From Chitinophaga sp. Cy-1792 (GTDB lineage: Bacteria > Bacteroidota > Bacteroidia > Chitinophagales > Chitinophagaceae), in the NCBI RefSeq assembly GCF_011752935.1, contig NZ_VWWO01000002.1, positions 2,666,001-2,730,000 of the forward strand: 64,000 nucleotides of DNA. Reading direction: 5' to 3'. Position 1 is the stretch's first letter, and every line of letters begins with the position of its first letter. Below, piece after piece: positions 18,204 through 25,974 of this stretch. A program made the translations under genes and the position numbers. The notes under the pieces are model-generated. The model was given only the letters and a program-made list of their open reading frames with translations. It was not told the origin of the DNA and did not search any database.

Positions 18204-19055
18204 ATGGATGCAACCATTCAGACGCTTTATGAATCACCGTTCTGCACGGTACATAATTTCCTTTGTCAATGCCGGGAATGCAGTATTTCAGCTAAAGAAT
18301 ACCAGGAGACATTCAGTATTGCGTATATCCGCAAGGGTAATTTCCGTTTCAGGATTTACCGCAACGAATTAGATGCCTATAGTGGCCTTTTCCTGGTTAC
18401 CAAGCCCGGGTATGAACACCAGGTAGCGCACCTGCATGATATCCCCGACCAGTGCACTATTTTTTCTTTCCCTGTGGAAAGCAGTGCGGCTCTCATGGAA
18501 CAGGCCGTGGATTTTGCGTGGTTCTTTCATAATCGCGACATACAATCCATCCTGGTGCAGGCAACGCCCGAAATGGAATGGCTGCACCAGCTGATATTCC
18601 TGTCGCTGCAACAACCACGAATATCTTCCCTGCGAACAGAACAGCTGATGACAGACCTTTTCCGGCTGCTACTCTCCGCGGAGCGTAATACAAACCAACT
18701 ACCCCTGCTGAACGACAAACAAAAACGATATTATCTTCCGGTAATAGAAACGGTTAAAGACTTCTTCCACCAGCATTATACGGATGATATAAATCTCTCA
18801 CAACTGGCCGCCATGAGCAATATGAGCCCTTTTCACTTCAGCCGGCTATTCAAACAGGTAACATCAGTAGCGCCCTATGGCTACCTGTTGCAGCTAAGAC
18901 TGCACCATGCACACCTCCAGCTTAGCAATACATCACTACCCGTAACTGATATCGCATTTTCAACAGGCTTCAACAGCCTGGAGCACTTCTCTGCTGCGTT
19001 TAAGAAGGCATTTGGAAAATCCCCGGCCGCCTTCAAAAACAGCAAGATTCCTTAA
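18204..19055 (+). CDS. AraC-family transcriptional regulator
   Basis: 283-residue regulator starting at MDATIQTLYESPF; a GTG three codons earlier is also open. The N-terminal half is a small beta-rich sensing domain of cupin type (FSIAYIRKGNFRFRIYRNELDAYSGLFLVTKPGYEH). The C-terminal 100 residues are a complete AraC double helix-turn-helix: INLSQLAAMSNMSPFHFSRLFKQ for the first, and PVTDIAFSTGFNSLEHFSAAFKKAFGKSPAAF for the second. The effector is unknown. A DUF1330 gene follows in the same direction and has its own promoter box, so it may be the target. No terminator separates them. Confidence 0.9.
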   Translation: MDATIQTLYESPFCTVHNFLCQCRECSISAKEYQETFSIAYIRKGNFRFRIYRNELDAYSGLFLVTKPGYEHQVAHLHDIPDQCTIFSFPVESSAALMEQAVDFAWFFHNRDIQSILVQATPEMEWLHQLIFLSLQQPRISSLRTEQLMTDLFRLLLSAERNTNQLPLLNDKQKRYYLPVIETVKDFFHQHYTDDINLSQLAAMSNMSPFHFSRLFKQVTSVAPYGYLLQLRLHHAHLQLSNTSLPVTDIAFSTGFNSLEHFSAAFKKAFGKSPAAFKNSKIP

Positions 19056-19076
19056 ATCTATCGTTCGGACACAGGC

Positions 19077-19084
19077 TACTTTTG
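19077..19084 (+). promoter_or_regulatory. Putative -7 box for the DUF1330 gene
   Basis: TACTTTTG is an exact TAnnTTTG match 35 nt before the ATG of the DUF1330 gene. It lies in the short gap after the AraC regulator, suggesting separate transcription. No clear -33 TTG is visible. Confidence 0.45.
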
Positions 19085-19118
19085 ATGTATCAAATTATGA
19101 AACATTAAAACATCTGTT

Positions 19119-19406
19119 ATGTCAGTTTATTATGTGAATGCCTACAATATTACCAACGAAGAAGCGTATGCAAAATACGGTCCGCCGGTAATAGAAATCC
19201 TGCATAAATATGGTGCAGAAGTATTAGCCGCCGACCTCCAGGCAATAGGTGTAGAAGGCGCCCCCAAACATATGAACGCCATCATTCGCTTTCCTTCAGA
19301 AGCGGCGGCCCTGCAGTGTTACAATGACCCTGCATATCAGCCGTATAAGAAAATAAGGTGGGATTCTACCAGCGATACTACTATGTTGCTGTTACATGGA
19401 CTGTAA
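19119..19406 (+). CDS. DUF1330-family protein
   Basis: 95-residue cytoplasmic protein of the dimeric alpha-beta barrel type. It matches DUF1330 in layout: SVYYVNAYNITNEEAYAKYGPP at the start, then KYGAEVLAADLQAIGVEG, MNAIIRFPSEAAALQCYNDPAYQPYKKIR, and a C-terminal beta-strand. Such proteins are small ferredoxin-like folds with no settled activity. It follows an AraC regulator and precedes a MITE-like repeat. Confidence 0.82.
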   Translation: MSVYYVNAYNITNEEAYAKYGPPVIEILHKYGAEVLAADLQAIGVEGAPKHMNAIIRFPSEAAALQCYNDPAYQPYKKIRWDSTSDTTMLLLHGL

Positions 19407-19413
19407 AAAACGG

Positions 19414-19551
19414 ATGTCTCAAAAGTTGTTTGACTGGCGGTGGCCAACCGTCTCTATGCAGTAGAGAGAAATCAACTACCGATCTCTACTGAGTAGAGAT
19501 CGGTTGCAAATCCATCAAACATAATCTAAAATGGAATTACTTTTGAGACAT
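19414..19551. repeat. 138-bp MITE-like unit with 13-bp terminal inverted repeats
   Basis: The ends are perfect 13-bp inverted repeats (atgtctcaaaagt at 19414-19426, its complement at 19539-19551). Inside is a second palindrome, arms 19478-19490 and 19492-19504 (accgatctctact), and a partial copy of its core near 19451-19468. There is no open frame. The size, terminal repeats and position between the 3' ends of two convergent genes suit a non-autonomous insertion element, possibly now working as a terminator for both genes. No target-site duplication is obvious. Confidence 0.6.
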
Positions 19552-19567
19552 TCTGTTTTAATTACTT

Positions 19568-20701
19568 TTATTTCAGCTTCGCACTAAGGAACTGTGCTAA
19601 TTCAGCGGTGGAGATATCACGTTTGATGATACGCCCTTCACTGTCGAGCAGGAAGTTGGTAGGAAAAGCCTCTACAGAAAGATCTGCGGCTTTCACCCCG
19701 GCCAGATCGAGATATTGCGGCCATGTCAGCTGATATTTGGCAATAGCTTCCTTCCAGGCGGGAATCATTGCCTTATTATCTGTGGATACACCTTTTATCG
19801 TAAAGCCCCGGGCGTTGTATGTTGCATATATTTTCCTGTACTCCTCAAACTCGCTGATACATGCTGAACAATGGCTAAACCAGAAATCTATCAGCGTATA
19901 TTTTTCTTTTGAACCTCCCAGTAGTTTTACAGGTGCATTACTGGTATCAGCCAGCGCCAGTGAAGGAAACTTTGCGCCTATCGCAGTTATGGCTGCCTGA
20001 TCCAGTCTGCGCTTTAGTGCCGTACCTGTATAGGAAGCTCTAACGGCAGGGGATAAACGATCGAATGCCTGTTTGTACAGCTCATCGTAGCTATCTTTTA
20101 ACCGAAGCACTAATTCCCACAGGGCAGCATAAGAGTCCGGGTGACTGATAACATAGTTGTTCAAAATTTTCTTTCTATTGATGATAATACTATCATGCTG
20201 GTGATTATAATTAGCGGTAATCGAGTCTGTCAGCTTATGCTCCTTTCCCAACGCAAAAAATATATTGCGAATACTATCCCTATAATTATCTGTCTGTACA
20301 AATGCCGGCAACAGTTCCTGCTTACGCTCGATTGTATTTTTATTTTCCAGTTCAGGTATCTTTCCGCTGGCATTAAAATCACAGGTAACCTGCTGTGCGC
20401 CGGGCTCTACAAGGAAGTAATCAGAAACATAAACTGCAACCGGGCTTTTCCGAACATATAACCTGAACTGATAGGGATAAGAACAGGTATCCGAAATTAC
20501 AAACCTGCCACCTTCGATATGAGCGGTATATTTGCCCTTGCCTCCGGGATAATAGGCGTCATCTCCCGCCGGCAACATCGTCACCGTTCCTGTATCTACA
20601 TTTATTTTCCCTTCCAACTTAAAGAAAGACTGCGCTTTTACCACGTGCAGTCCAGCGCAAATAAACAATGCAGACAACAAAATGAAGCGGATCGTTTTCA
20701 T
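19568..20701 (-). CDS. TlpA/ResA-like thiol-disulfide oxidoreductase with DUF4369-type N-terminus
   Basis: Exported protein of 377 residues with a clear signal peptide (MKTIRFILLSALFICAGLHVVKAQ). Residues about 27-125 form a beta-rich region like DUF4369 (FKLEGKINVDTGTVTMLPAG), followed by a helical linker. The C-terminal thioredoxin fold carries the redox site as HCSAC near residue 278-282, preceded by YTLIDFWFS and followed by GVSTDNKAMIPAWKEAI and the cis-Pro motif FPTNFLLDSEGRII. Expected in the periplasm, reducing or shuffling disulfides. It lies 190 bp downstream of the LRR gene in the same direction, and could be a separate unit. The specific partner is unknown. Confidence 0.88.
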   Translation of the reverse strand: MKTIRFILLSALFICAGLHVVKAQSFFKLEGKINVDTGTVTMLPAGDDAYYPGGKGKYTAHIEGGRFVISDTCSYPYQFRLYVRKSPVAVYVSDYFLVEPGAQQVTCDFNASGKIPELENKNTIERKQELLPAFVQTDNYRDSIRNIFFALGKEHKLTDSITANYNHQHDSIIINRKKILNNYVISHPDSYAALWELVLRLKDSYDELYKQAFDRLSPAVRASYTGTALKRRLDQAAITAIGAKFPSLALADTSNAPVKLLGGSKEKYTLIDFWFSHCSACISEFEEYRKIYATYNARGFTIKGVSTDNKAMIPAWKEAIAKYQLTWPQYLDLAGVKAADLSVEAFPTNFLLDSEGRIIKRDISTAELAQFLSAKLK

Positions 20702-20890
20702 ATAATATGCAGATTAATAATGGAACATGCAGGCCCGCGGCCCCTGTTTCCAAAATACAAAAATGCCCACCTCACATCTGTTAAAAAATTCAAAAAACGT
20801 ATCCGCAGCGTAGCAGCCTTTGGATTGGCCTGATAAATCCTGCTACAGTACTACATCAGCATATACTTATCTACTCAAATAAATCCTGCG

Positions 20891-23365
20891 TTATACTTTC
20901 TTCTGATCTTTAATATACATACCTCCCATTTCAGTCATCTTTCCTAAATAGTTATTTTGTATTTTCCAGTACAGCCTGTTATACCGCTCTGCTCCATGCG
21001 TTGCAAAATCAGGATGAATACTGGCAATAGCGTTATTGCTCAGGTCACAATTTTGAATACGCGTTCTTGCAAAATGCGCCGGCAGTTCGGTAATCTGGTT
21101 GTTATGAATCCAGAAATAATCATAGTAGGAGCTCACAACTGCTGCTTCCGGCAATGCTGTGATGTTATTATCATTGGCATAAAATTCACGCAGTCTGGAT
21201 GTGAAGAGCGTTGCATCCAATACAGTAAGCTGATTATGCGAGATATCCAGGTGTGAAAAACTGGTTTTATCAGCCTTAAAAGACAATGTTTGCAGGCCAT
21301 TGCGGGAGAGATTCAGGGTATCCCACGAAATGGCAGCATTTCCATTGGCAGCATATAGTAATTCAGTATCTATCTGCGCAATTTTATTGGACCGCAGCAG
21401 TAATTTAGACAGATTAAATTTAGCTAGAAAATAAGGAAACTGACTGATCTGATTATTTGAAAAATCAAGGTCCTGCAACCCCGACAGCTGCGCCAACTCT
21501 TCCGGCAATTTCGTCAGTTTATTATATTTCAACTCCAGCTTTTCCAGCTTGCTCATGTTAAAAACTGCCGCCGGCACCTGCGTCAGCTGATTATAGCCCA
21601 AACACAGTGTTTCCAGCTGTTTAAAGGCATCCAGCCATTCCCAGTTTTTAAGTTTTAGTCCGGATACATCCAGGGTTGTTAATCGCTCCAGCGGTTGAAG
21701 GATGCTACCATCTTCCACACTATTATACGCTATCTCCAGCCGCTCAAGCTGTGTCAGCGCTCCAATTGCCGCAGGTATGACGATATTACACTTATTCAGC
21801 AACAGCTCTTTACAAGTTGGCATGTCACGCAATACCCGAATGGCAGCGTCAATATCAAACTGTTCGCAGCCTTCAAAATGCCAGTTTTGTATATCCGTAA
21901 AATAAATAGTTTCAGGAGGTAAGGAAAGTCCCTTCACGCCTTTCATACTAAAGGTTTTCCTACCTTCCGTGCTGATGGTAGCAGCGATGGTATGGTGCAT
22001 GAACCGGAATATCATGTTATCAATATCCGGGTTTCTCAAAATATAATTGAGTTTATAATCTGTGTCGCCCCCCATTCGTAGCGACAAGCGCCGGGAACCT
22101 TTTATGTGTTGCAGGAACGATGGTGAGCCAAATTTTGTATATAAAGAGGTGGCCTTTTTACTGATATCCTGATCAGTATGTGCCAGCATCACGGCTGCCA
22201 GTATGCTCTGTATAGTTTTATTGGCGCCTCCTGTAGCGATTATCTCGAATGCAAGCGCGTAATTTTCTGCCTGGTTACTGGTCAGCAACTGTAGCAGGTG
22301 TGTGTTTGAACTTTCGTTCTCTTCCTGTAACAGCCAGTGGTCCGCCCCACTTACCAACACCTGTTTCAGCTGATCAGCAGTGATCACCTCCACATTACCG
22401 GCTAAAAATGGAAGGAGTTGTTCCACGGTAGTGCTATTGCCAATTACGACAATTACCCCTTCCCCATCAGCCTTATTATCTGCCTTAATACCATGCGGCT
22501 GTAGCTTTTCATTAATAGACTTCATACTTTCCCCTTTCAGCTTTTCCAACAGGCGCAAGGTAACTTTTCGTTGTTCCCGTATAGCCGCTTCCAGTGAGTT
22601 TGGCAAAAGTTTATTCAATGCCGTTATATTTTGTGAAGCAAGTCCAAATAAAACCTGTAGCTGAAAATCACTGAAAGACTTATTCGCTGTTTGCTCGCGG
22701 AACCCGGGGATTATATTTCCATAATCACTGGCCATTTTAACATGTCTGGTTAGCCCGATAGTAAGCTGCGAAACGCCGTAATTGTGGTAATCCAATCTTT
22801 CCAGCCGGTCCAGCAATGGTATATTTTCCATTGCCAGCAATACGTTTGCATCTTCCTTCCCACCAATTTGTATGTCCAGCTTTTTTAATTTCGGTAAACT
22901 TTTAATCAGCTGGATTATCTCCGGTACTTTGCCGGTATTTTTTTTCTTCTCGGGCAGATGCAGGTCGGTGAGCGATTGAAGCAGGCTGATATTATACGGA
23001 AAGGTATTGCCGCGATAACCAACCAGTATCAGCTCTTCCAATACCGGCAAAGTAGCCAGTCGGGAAGCTTCTTTATTGAAGTCCATATTGGAACTATTCA
23101 ACCGCAGCGACCTGAGGTACTGCATCTGGCTGATGCTTTCCGGGAATGTTTTTATATTAATGCCGATATCCAGTTTTTCCAGGTGCAGCAAAGTATCAAA
23201 AGAAGCCGGCAGACTGGTACAACCTTTTATGTGAATGGTAAGTTCTTTCACCAGGGGGTATTGCAGAAAGAAATCCTCCTGCAATGGCGGAAGCACGCCA
23301 TTATAATCATAAATACTCAGGTGGTGGCTATAGGGATTAAAAGAGATATGCTTATCGGCATTCAT
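20891..23365 (-). CDS. Cytoplasmic leucine-rich-repeat protein linked to a MoxR-VWA pair
   Basis: 824 residues, no signal peptide or membrane helix. An N-terminal LRR block (about residues 15-190; LVKELTIHIKGCTSLPASF, LEKLDIGINIKTFPESISQM) is followed by a mixed central part. The centre contains a possible divergent BRCT-like segment near 280-345 (MKSINEKLQPHGIKA, then GVIVVIGN and VEVITADQLKQVL) and a short helical stretch resembling HEAT repeats near 370-420. A second, cleaner LRR block runs from about 540 to 800 (LEKLELKYNKLTKLPEELAQL, LQDLDFSNNQISQFPYFLA). It starts 6 bp after the ATPase gene's stop, so the two are surely co-expressed. It could be a recognition or adaptor subunit; that is inference. 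The BRCT suggestion is weak. Confidence 0.8.
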   Translation of the reverse strand: MNADKHISFNPYSHHLSIYDYNGVLPPLQEDFFLQYPLVKELTIHIKGCTSLPASFDTLLHLEKLDIGINIKTFPESISQMQYLRSLRLNSSNMDFNKEASRLATLPVLEELILVGYRGNTFPYNISLLQSLTDLHLPEKKKNTGKVPEIIQLIKSLPKLKKLDIQIGGKEDANVLLAMENIPLLDRLERLDYHNYGVSQLTIGLTRHVKMASDYGNIIPGFREQTANKSFSDFQLQVLFGLASQNITALNKLLPNSLEAAIREQRKVTLRLLEKLKGESMKSINEKLQPHGIKADNKADGEGVIVVIGNSTTVEQLLPFLAGNVEVITADQLKQVLVSGADHWLLQEENESSNTHLLQLLTSNQAENYALAFEIIATGGANKTIQSILAAVMLAHTDQDISKKATSLYTKFGSPSFLQHIKGSRRLSLRMGGDTDYKLNYILRNPDIDNMIFRFMHHTIAATISTEGRKTFSMKGVKGLSLPPETIYFTDIQNWHFEGCEQFDIDAAIRVLRDMPTCKELLLNKCNIVIPAAIGALTQLERLEIAYNSVEDGSILQPLERLTTLDVSGLKLKNWEWLDAFKQLETLCLGYNQLTQVPAAVFNMSKLEKLELKYNKLTKLPEELAQLSGLQDLDFSNNQISQFPYFLAKFNLSKLLLRSNKIAQIDTELLYAANGNAAISWDTLNLSRNGLQTLSFKADKTSFSHLDISHNQLTVLDATLFTSRLREFYANDNNITALPEAAVVSSYYDYFWIHNNQITELPAHFARTRIQNCDLSNNAIASIHPDFATHGAERYNRLYWKIQNNYLGKMTEMGGMYIKDQKKV

Positions 23366-23371
23366 CGTTAC

Positions 23372-24493
23372 TTACATTTTAGTTAATAGTAATTTTGCAA
23401 TAGCAGGGATGCCATACAATTTTTTCAGGCTTTTATTGGTGGAGCTTACCAGTTCCTGCGCCATGGCTAATCGCAGGTCGTTTGGAATAAAAGGCAGCAG
23501 TATAAATGCCTGCAGGTTTTCAAAAGCTTTGGCTTTGAGTTCTTCTTTCATGTTCAGCAAGTGATTGGTGAGTCGTGTCATCATCACTGACAAGATATCC
23601 ATGCGCTTAGTGGTACCATCTACCAATTCTTTGAGCTGCCCTTCTATGACCTGGAAGTTAGGTGCATTTAATATTTCTTCCGGCGGAATAAGTTTATCCA
23701 TATCCATATTGATGAAGGTGATGAAAGCCACGGTGGTGGACTCATCCAGACATCCGTCTCCCAGTATCTTCACCAGGTCCAGGTTAGCACGAAGGTCTTT
23801 TATCGGCGCCAGTGCATGAAAGAACTGTACCAGTGAGCGGGGTGTTGTTCTGCTGCCGCTTACTATTTCCGGATAGGTGAGTACAAAGTTGATACCCCTT
23901 GGATCGATACCTGCACCTTCTGCCCATCTGGCCCATGTTTTCACATCAAACTCCATTGTAACATGCATCATACGGGTCAGCATGGCATCATCCATTGCCG
24001 ATACGGAATAGTCGCCCCCATCGGGGTTGGCGGTGAGTACGATCATCCATCCCGGCGGAAAGCGCCAGCTTACCAGTTCATAGTTTTGCAGCAGTTGCAT
24101 AATACCGCGAAGAATGCGGTCATCGGCACGGTTTACGTCATCTATGAGAAAAATACCGGGGCCCGGTGTGGTAGGCACCCAGTCTGGTGCGGCAAACTGC
24201 GTAGTGTCGTTGGCGTTAGCATGGGCAATTCTGGGCATTCCCAGCAGGTCGCCCATTTCCTCAAACTGGGCAGGGGCGATGTATACAAACTGGAAGCCCT
24301 GGTTATGTGCAAAGTCTCGTACCAATTCTGTTTTCCCGATACCATGAAGCCCCCAGATGCATACTGGCGTTGGTCTCCTGGTTTCAGTACCGGATAAATG
24401 CTGTTGTGTCACATGCTCCAGTAATCGCTGTACATGATCTGCGTTCACTTTGGCACCGTAAGTACTAAAATTAAACTGTTGGTTTTTGGACAT
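23372..24493 (-). CDS. MoxR-type AAA+ ATPase
   Basis: 373-residue cytoplasmic ATPase. After a short N-terminal region come Walker A (IWGLHGIGKTE, about residues 47-56), FEEMGDLLGMPR, Walker B (GIFLIDDVNRAD, about 112-123), sensor 1 (MIVLTANPDGGDY) and an arginine in DDAMLTRM. The C-terminus is helical. The family remodels proteins together with VWA-domain partners, for example RavA with ViaA. Here the upstream gene encodes such a VWA protein and the downstream gene an LRR protein. No protease or nuclease motif is fused to it. Function beyond chaperone-like remodelling cannot be read. Confidence 0.88.
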   Translation of the reverse strand: MSKNQQFNFSTYGAKVNADHVQRLLEHVTQQHLSGTETRRPTPVCIWGLHGIGKTELVRDFAHNQGFQFVYIAPAQFEEMGDLLGMPRIAHANANDTTQFAAPDWVPTTPGPGIFLIDDVNRADDRILRGIMQLLQNYELVSWRFPPGWMIVLTANPDGGDYSVSAMDDAMLTRMMHVTMEFDVKTWARWAEGAGIDPRGINFVLTYPEIVSGSRTTPRSLVQFFHALAPIKDLRANLDLVKILGDGCLDESTTVAFITFINMDMDKLIPPEEILNAPNFQVIEGQLKELVDGTTKRMDILSVMMTRLTNHLLNMKEELKAKAFENLQAFILLPFIPNDLRLAMAQELVSSTNKSLKKLYGIPAIAKLLLTKM

Positions 24494-24572
24494 AGTTGTT
24501 ACTCAGAATATAATAGGTTGCAAAAATAGAAACTTGTTGCGCAAGGGATATGCGTAGCGAACAATCTGCCAA

Positions 24573-25811
24573 TTAATCCGCCGCCAGGCGTGCCTTTCTG
24601 CCAGGCAATGCCTGGAATGCTGCTGAGCTGGCAGCAATGCCATTACTGCTGATGACCCATAGTATCGGAAAGCGCGCCACTGTTTGCGGACAGGGAGCAA
24701 TGCCATCTGTAAAATAGATCAGTGCATCAGGTTGGAAGATGGTATTACCATAGTGTATAGGCGGATTGAAATCTGTGCCTCCACCACCTTTTATGAAAGC
24801 AGGCAGCTGGCCTTTATAAGGATAGGCATGTTGTACTTTAGCATCACATTCCACCACCATTATTTCGGCGCCTTGCCGCCACAGGTGATGTATTTCATTG
24901 AAGAATGCGGATACCTCGGACGCAGCAATACTACCGGATGTATCTATGGCTACCAGTAATTTTTGCTGCCGGCAGATTTTAATACCGGGATTGGTACCAA
25001 ATCGCCTGGAAGGACGCTTCAACGTGTTGCGCACCTTCGTTCTGGCACTGCTGGCACCAAAAAGCTTTACCACCCGCCGCCAGTCGACCAGCGGTTTATT
25101 TTTGATCAGCAACCCATCCAGGTATTGCCTGATCCCCGCCGGCATACGGCCATAACTTTTTTCGTTGGTCCTTGACCGTGCCAGTTGCAACTGATGATCG
25201 ATGTCCGCATCCATTAATGATTTATCAATATTATCAGCCGTATATATTTCCTTCCAGGCCTTATGGCGTTCCATCCCATGAGAATGTTCGGTGATCGCAG
25301 ATAAGGTAGCCAGGCTCTCACTATCCTTAAACAGGGTCTCCTTATTCTCCTGCAGGTAACGCAGCTTTTCGTAGTAGTATTTCCAGCTTTGCCCCTGCTC
25401 CAGTAGTAGTTCCGGAAATTTATGCAGGAATACCGATTCGGGCGGCAACAGGGCATGATCTATATACTGGTTTACTACCAGGTCCATCGCAATATTAACG
25501 AGCAGCCTGTCCTTTCCCGGCTCATGAACCAGCGTATGCTTCAATACAATATGCAATACTTCATGCTTGACTACCCCATAACGGTGTCGCTTATCCGTAA
25601 AGAACTGGTCCCAGAACACGGGATTGACATACAGGGTATGGCCTCTACCTCTCAAACCTACCGCCATGGTACCGATAGGGCCGTCTGCCGCAACAATTTC
25701 CTTGTTGATAGTGGCAAAGAAATGTGAATAGAATGGTTCCTGGAGCAACAATTCAATGCTGGTACGGGTTACTTCTTCCAATATTCTGCGGTGATCTTCC
25801 AGGGTATTCAT
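24573..25811 (-). CDS. VWA-like protein with N-terminal metallopeptidase-like domain (DUF2201 type)
   Basis: 412 residues starting at MNTLEDHRRILEE; the 63 codons upstream in frame cross a promoter box and a terminator and are rejected. The N-terminal half contains a zincin-like motif HEVLH (His83-His87) in VVKHEVLHIVLKH, typical of the putative metallopeptidase domain paired with VWA-like DUF2201. The C-terminal VWA-like domain keeps the MIDAS set: DTSGS in LLVAIDTSGSIAASE, a Thr in GGGGTDFNPP, and an Asp in YFTDGIAP. First gene of the operon VWA - MoxR - LRR, with 79 bp to the ATPase gene. MoxR-VWA pairs assemble metal cofactors or remodel complexes in known cases; here the target is unknown. 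Confidence 0.87.
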   Translation of the reverse strand: MNTLEDHRRILEEVTRTSIELLLQEPFYSHFFATINKEIVAADGPIGTMAVGLRGRGHTLYVNPVFWDQFFTDKRHRYGVVKHEVLHIVLKHTLVHEPGKDRLLVNIAMDLVVNQYIDHALLPPESVFLHKFPELLLEQGQSWKYYYEKLRYLQENKETLFKDSESLATLSAITEHSHGMERHKAWKEIYTADNIDKSLMDADIDHQLQLARSRTNEKSYGRMPAGIRQYLDGLLIKNKPLVDWRRVVKLFGASSARTKVRNTLKRPSRRFGTNPGIKICRQQKLLVAIDTSGSIAASEVSAFFNEIHHLWRQGAEIMVVECDAKVQHAYPYKGQLPAFIKGGGGTDFNPPIHYGNTIFQPDALIYFTDGIAPCPQTVARFPILWVISSNGIAASSAAFQALPGRKARLAAD

Positions 25812-25858
25812 AGTAGAATTATTCGCTAATACTTTTATTGATAAAGGAATCAAAGTAT

Positions 25859-25866
25859 CAAAAATA
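25859..25866 (-). promoter_or_regulatory. Putative -7 box for the VWA-MoxR-LRR operon
   Basis: The minus strand reads TATTTTTG, an exact TAnnTTTG match 48 nt before the VWA start codon and just downstream of the previous gene's terminator. A -33 TTG is not evident in this very AT-rich stretch. Confidence 0.45.
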
Positions 25867-25910
25867 TCTTTATATCTATCTCTTTTTAATAATAAATACT
25901 TTATAAAACT

Positions 25911-25947
25911 AAAAAAGTGGAAGTGCCAGACAGGCACACTCCACTTT
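25911..25947 (-). terminator. Rho-independent terminator of the alpha/beta-hydrolase-like gene
   Basis: On the minus strand a hairpin of about 14 bp with one bulge (arms 25914-25927 and 25933-25947, reading aaagtggagtgtgcc / ggcacttccacttt) is followed by a run of six T. It lies 28 bp after the stop of the upstream leftward gene, which separates that gene from the VWA operon. Confidence 0.8.
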
Positions 25948-25974
25948 ACTTCACTGATAGTTTTACAGGAGCCG

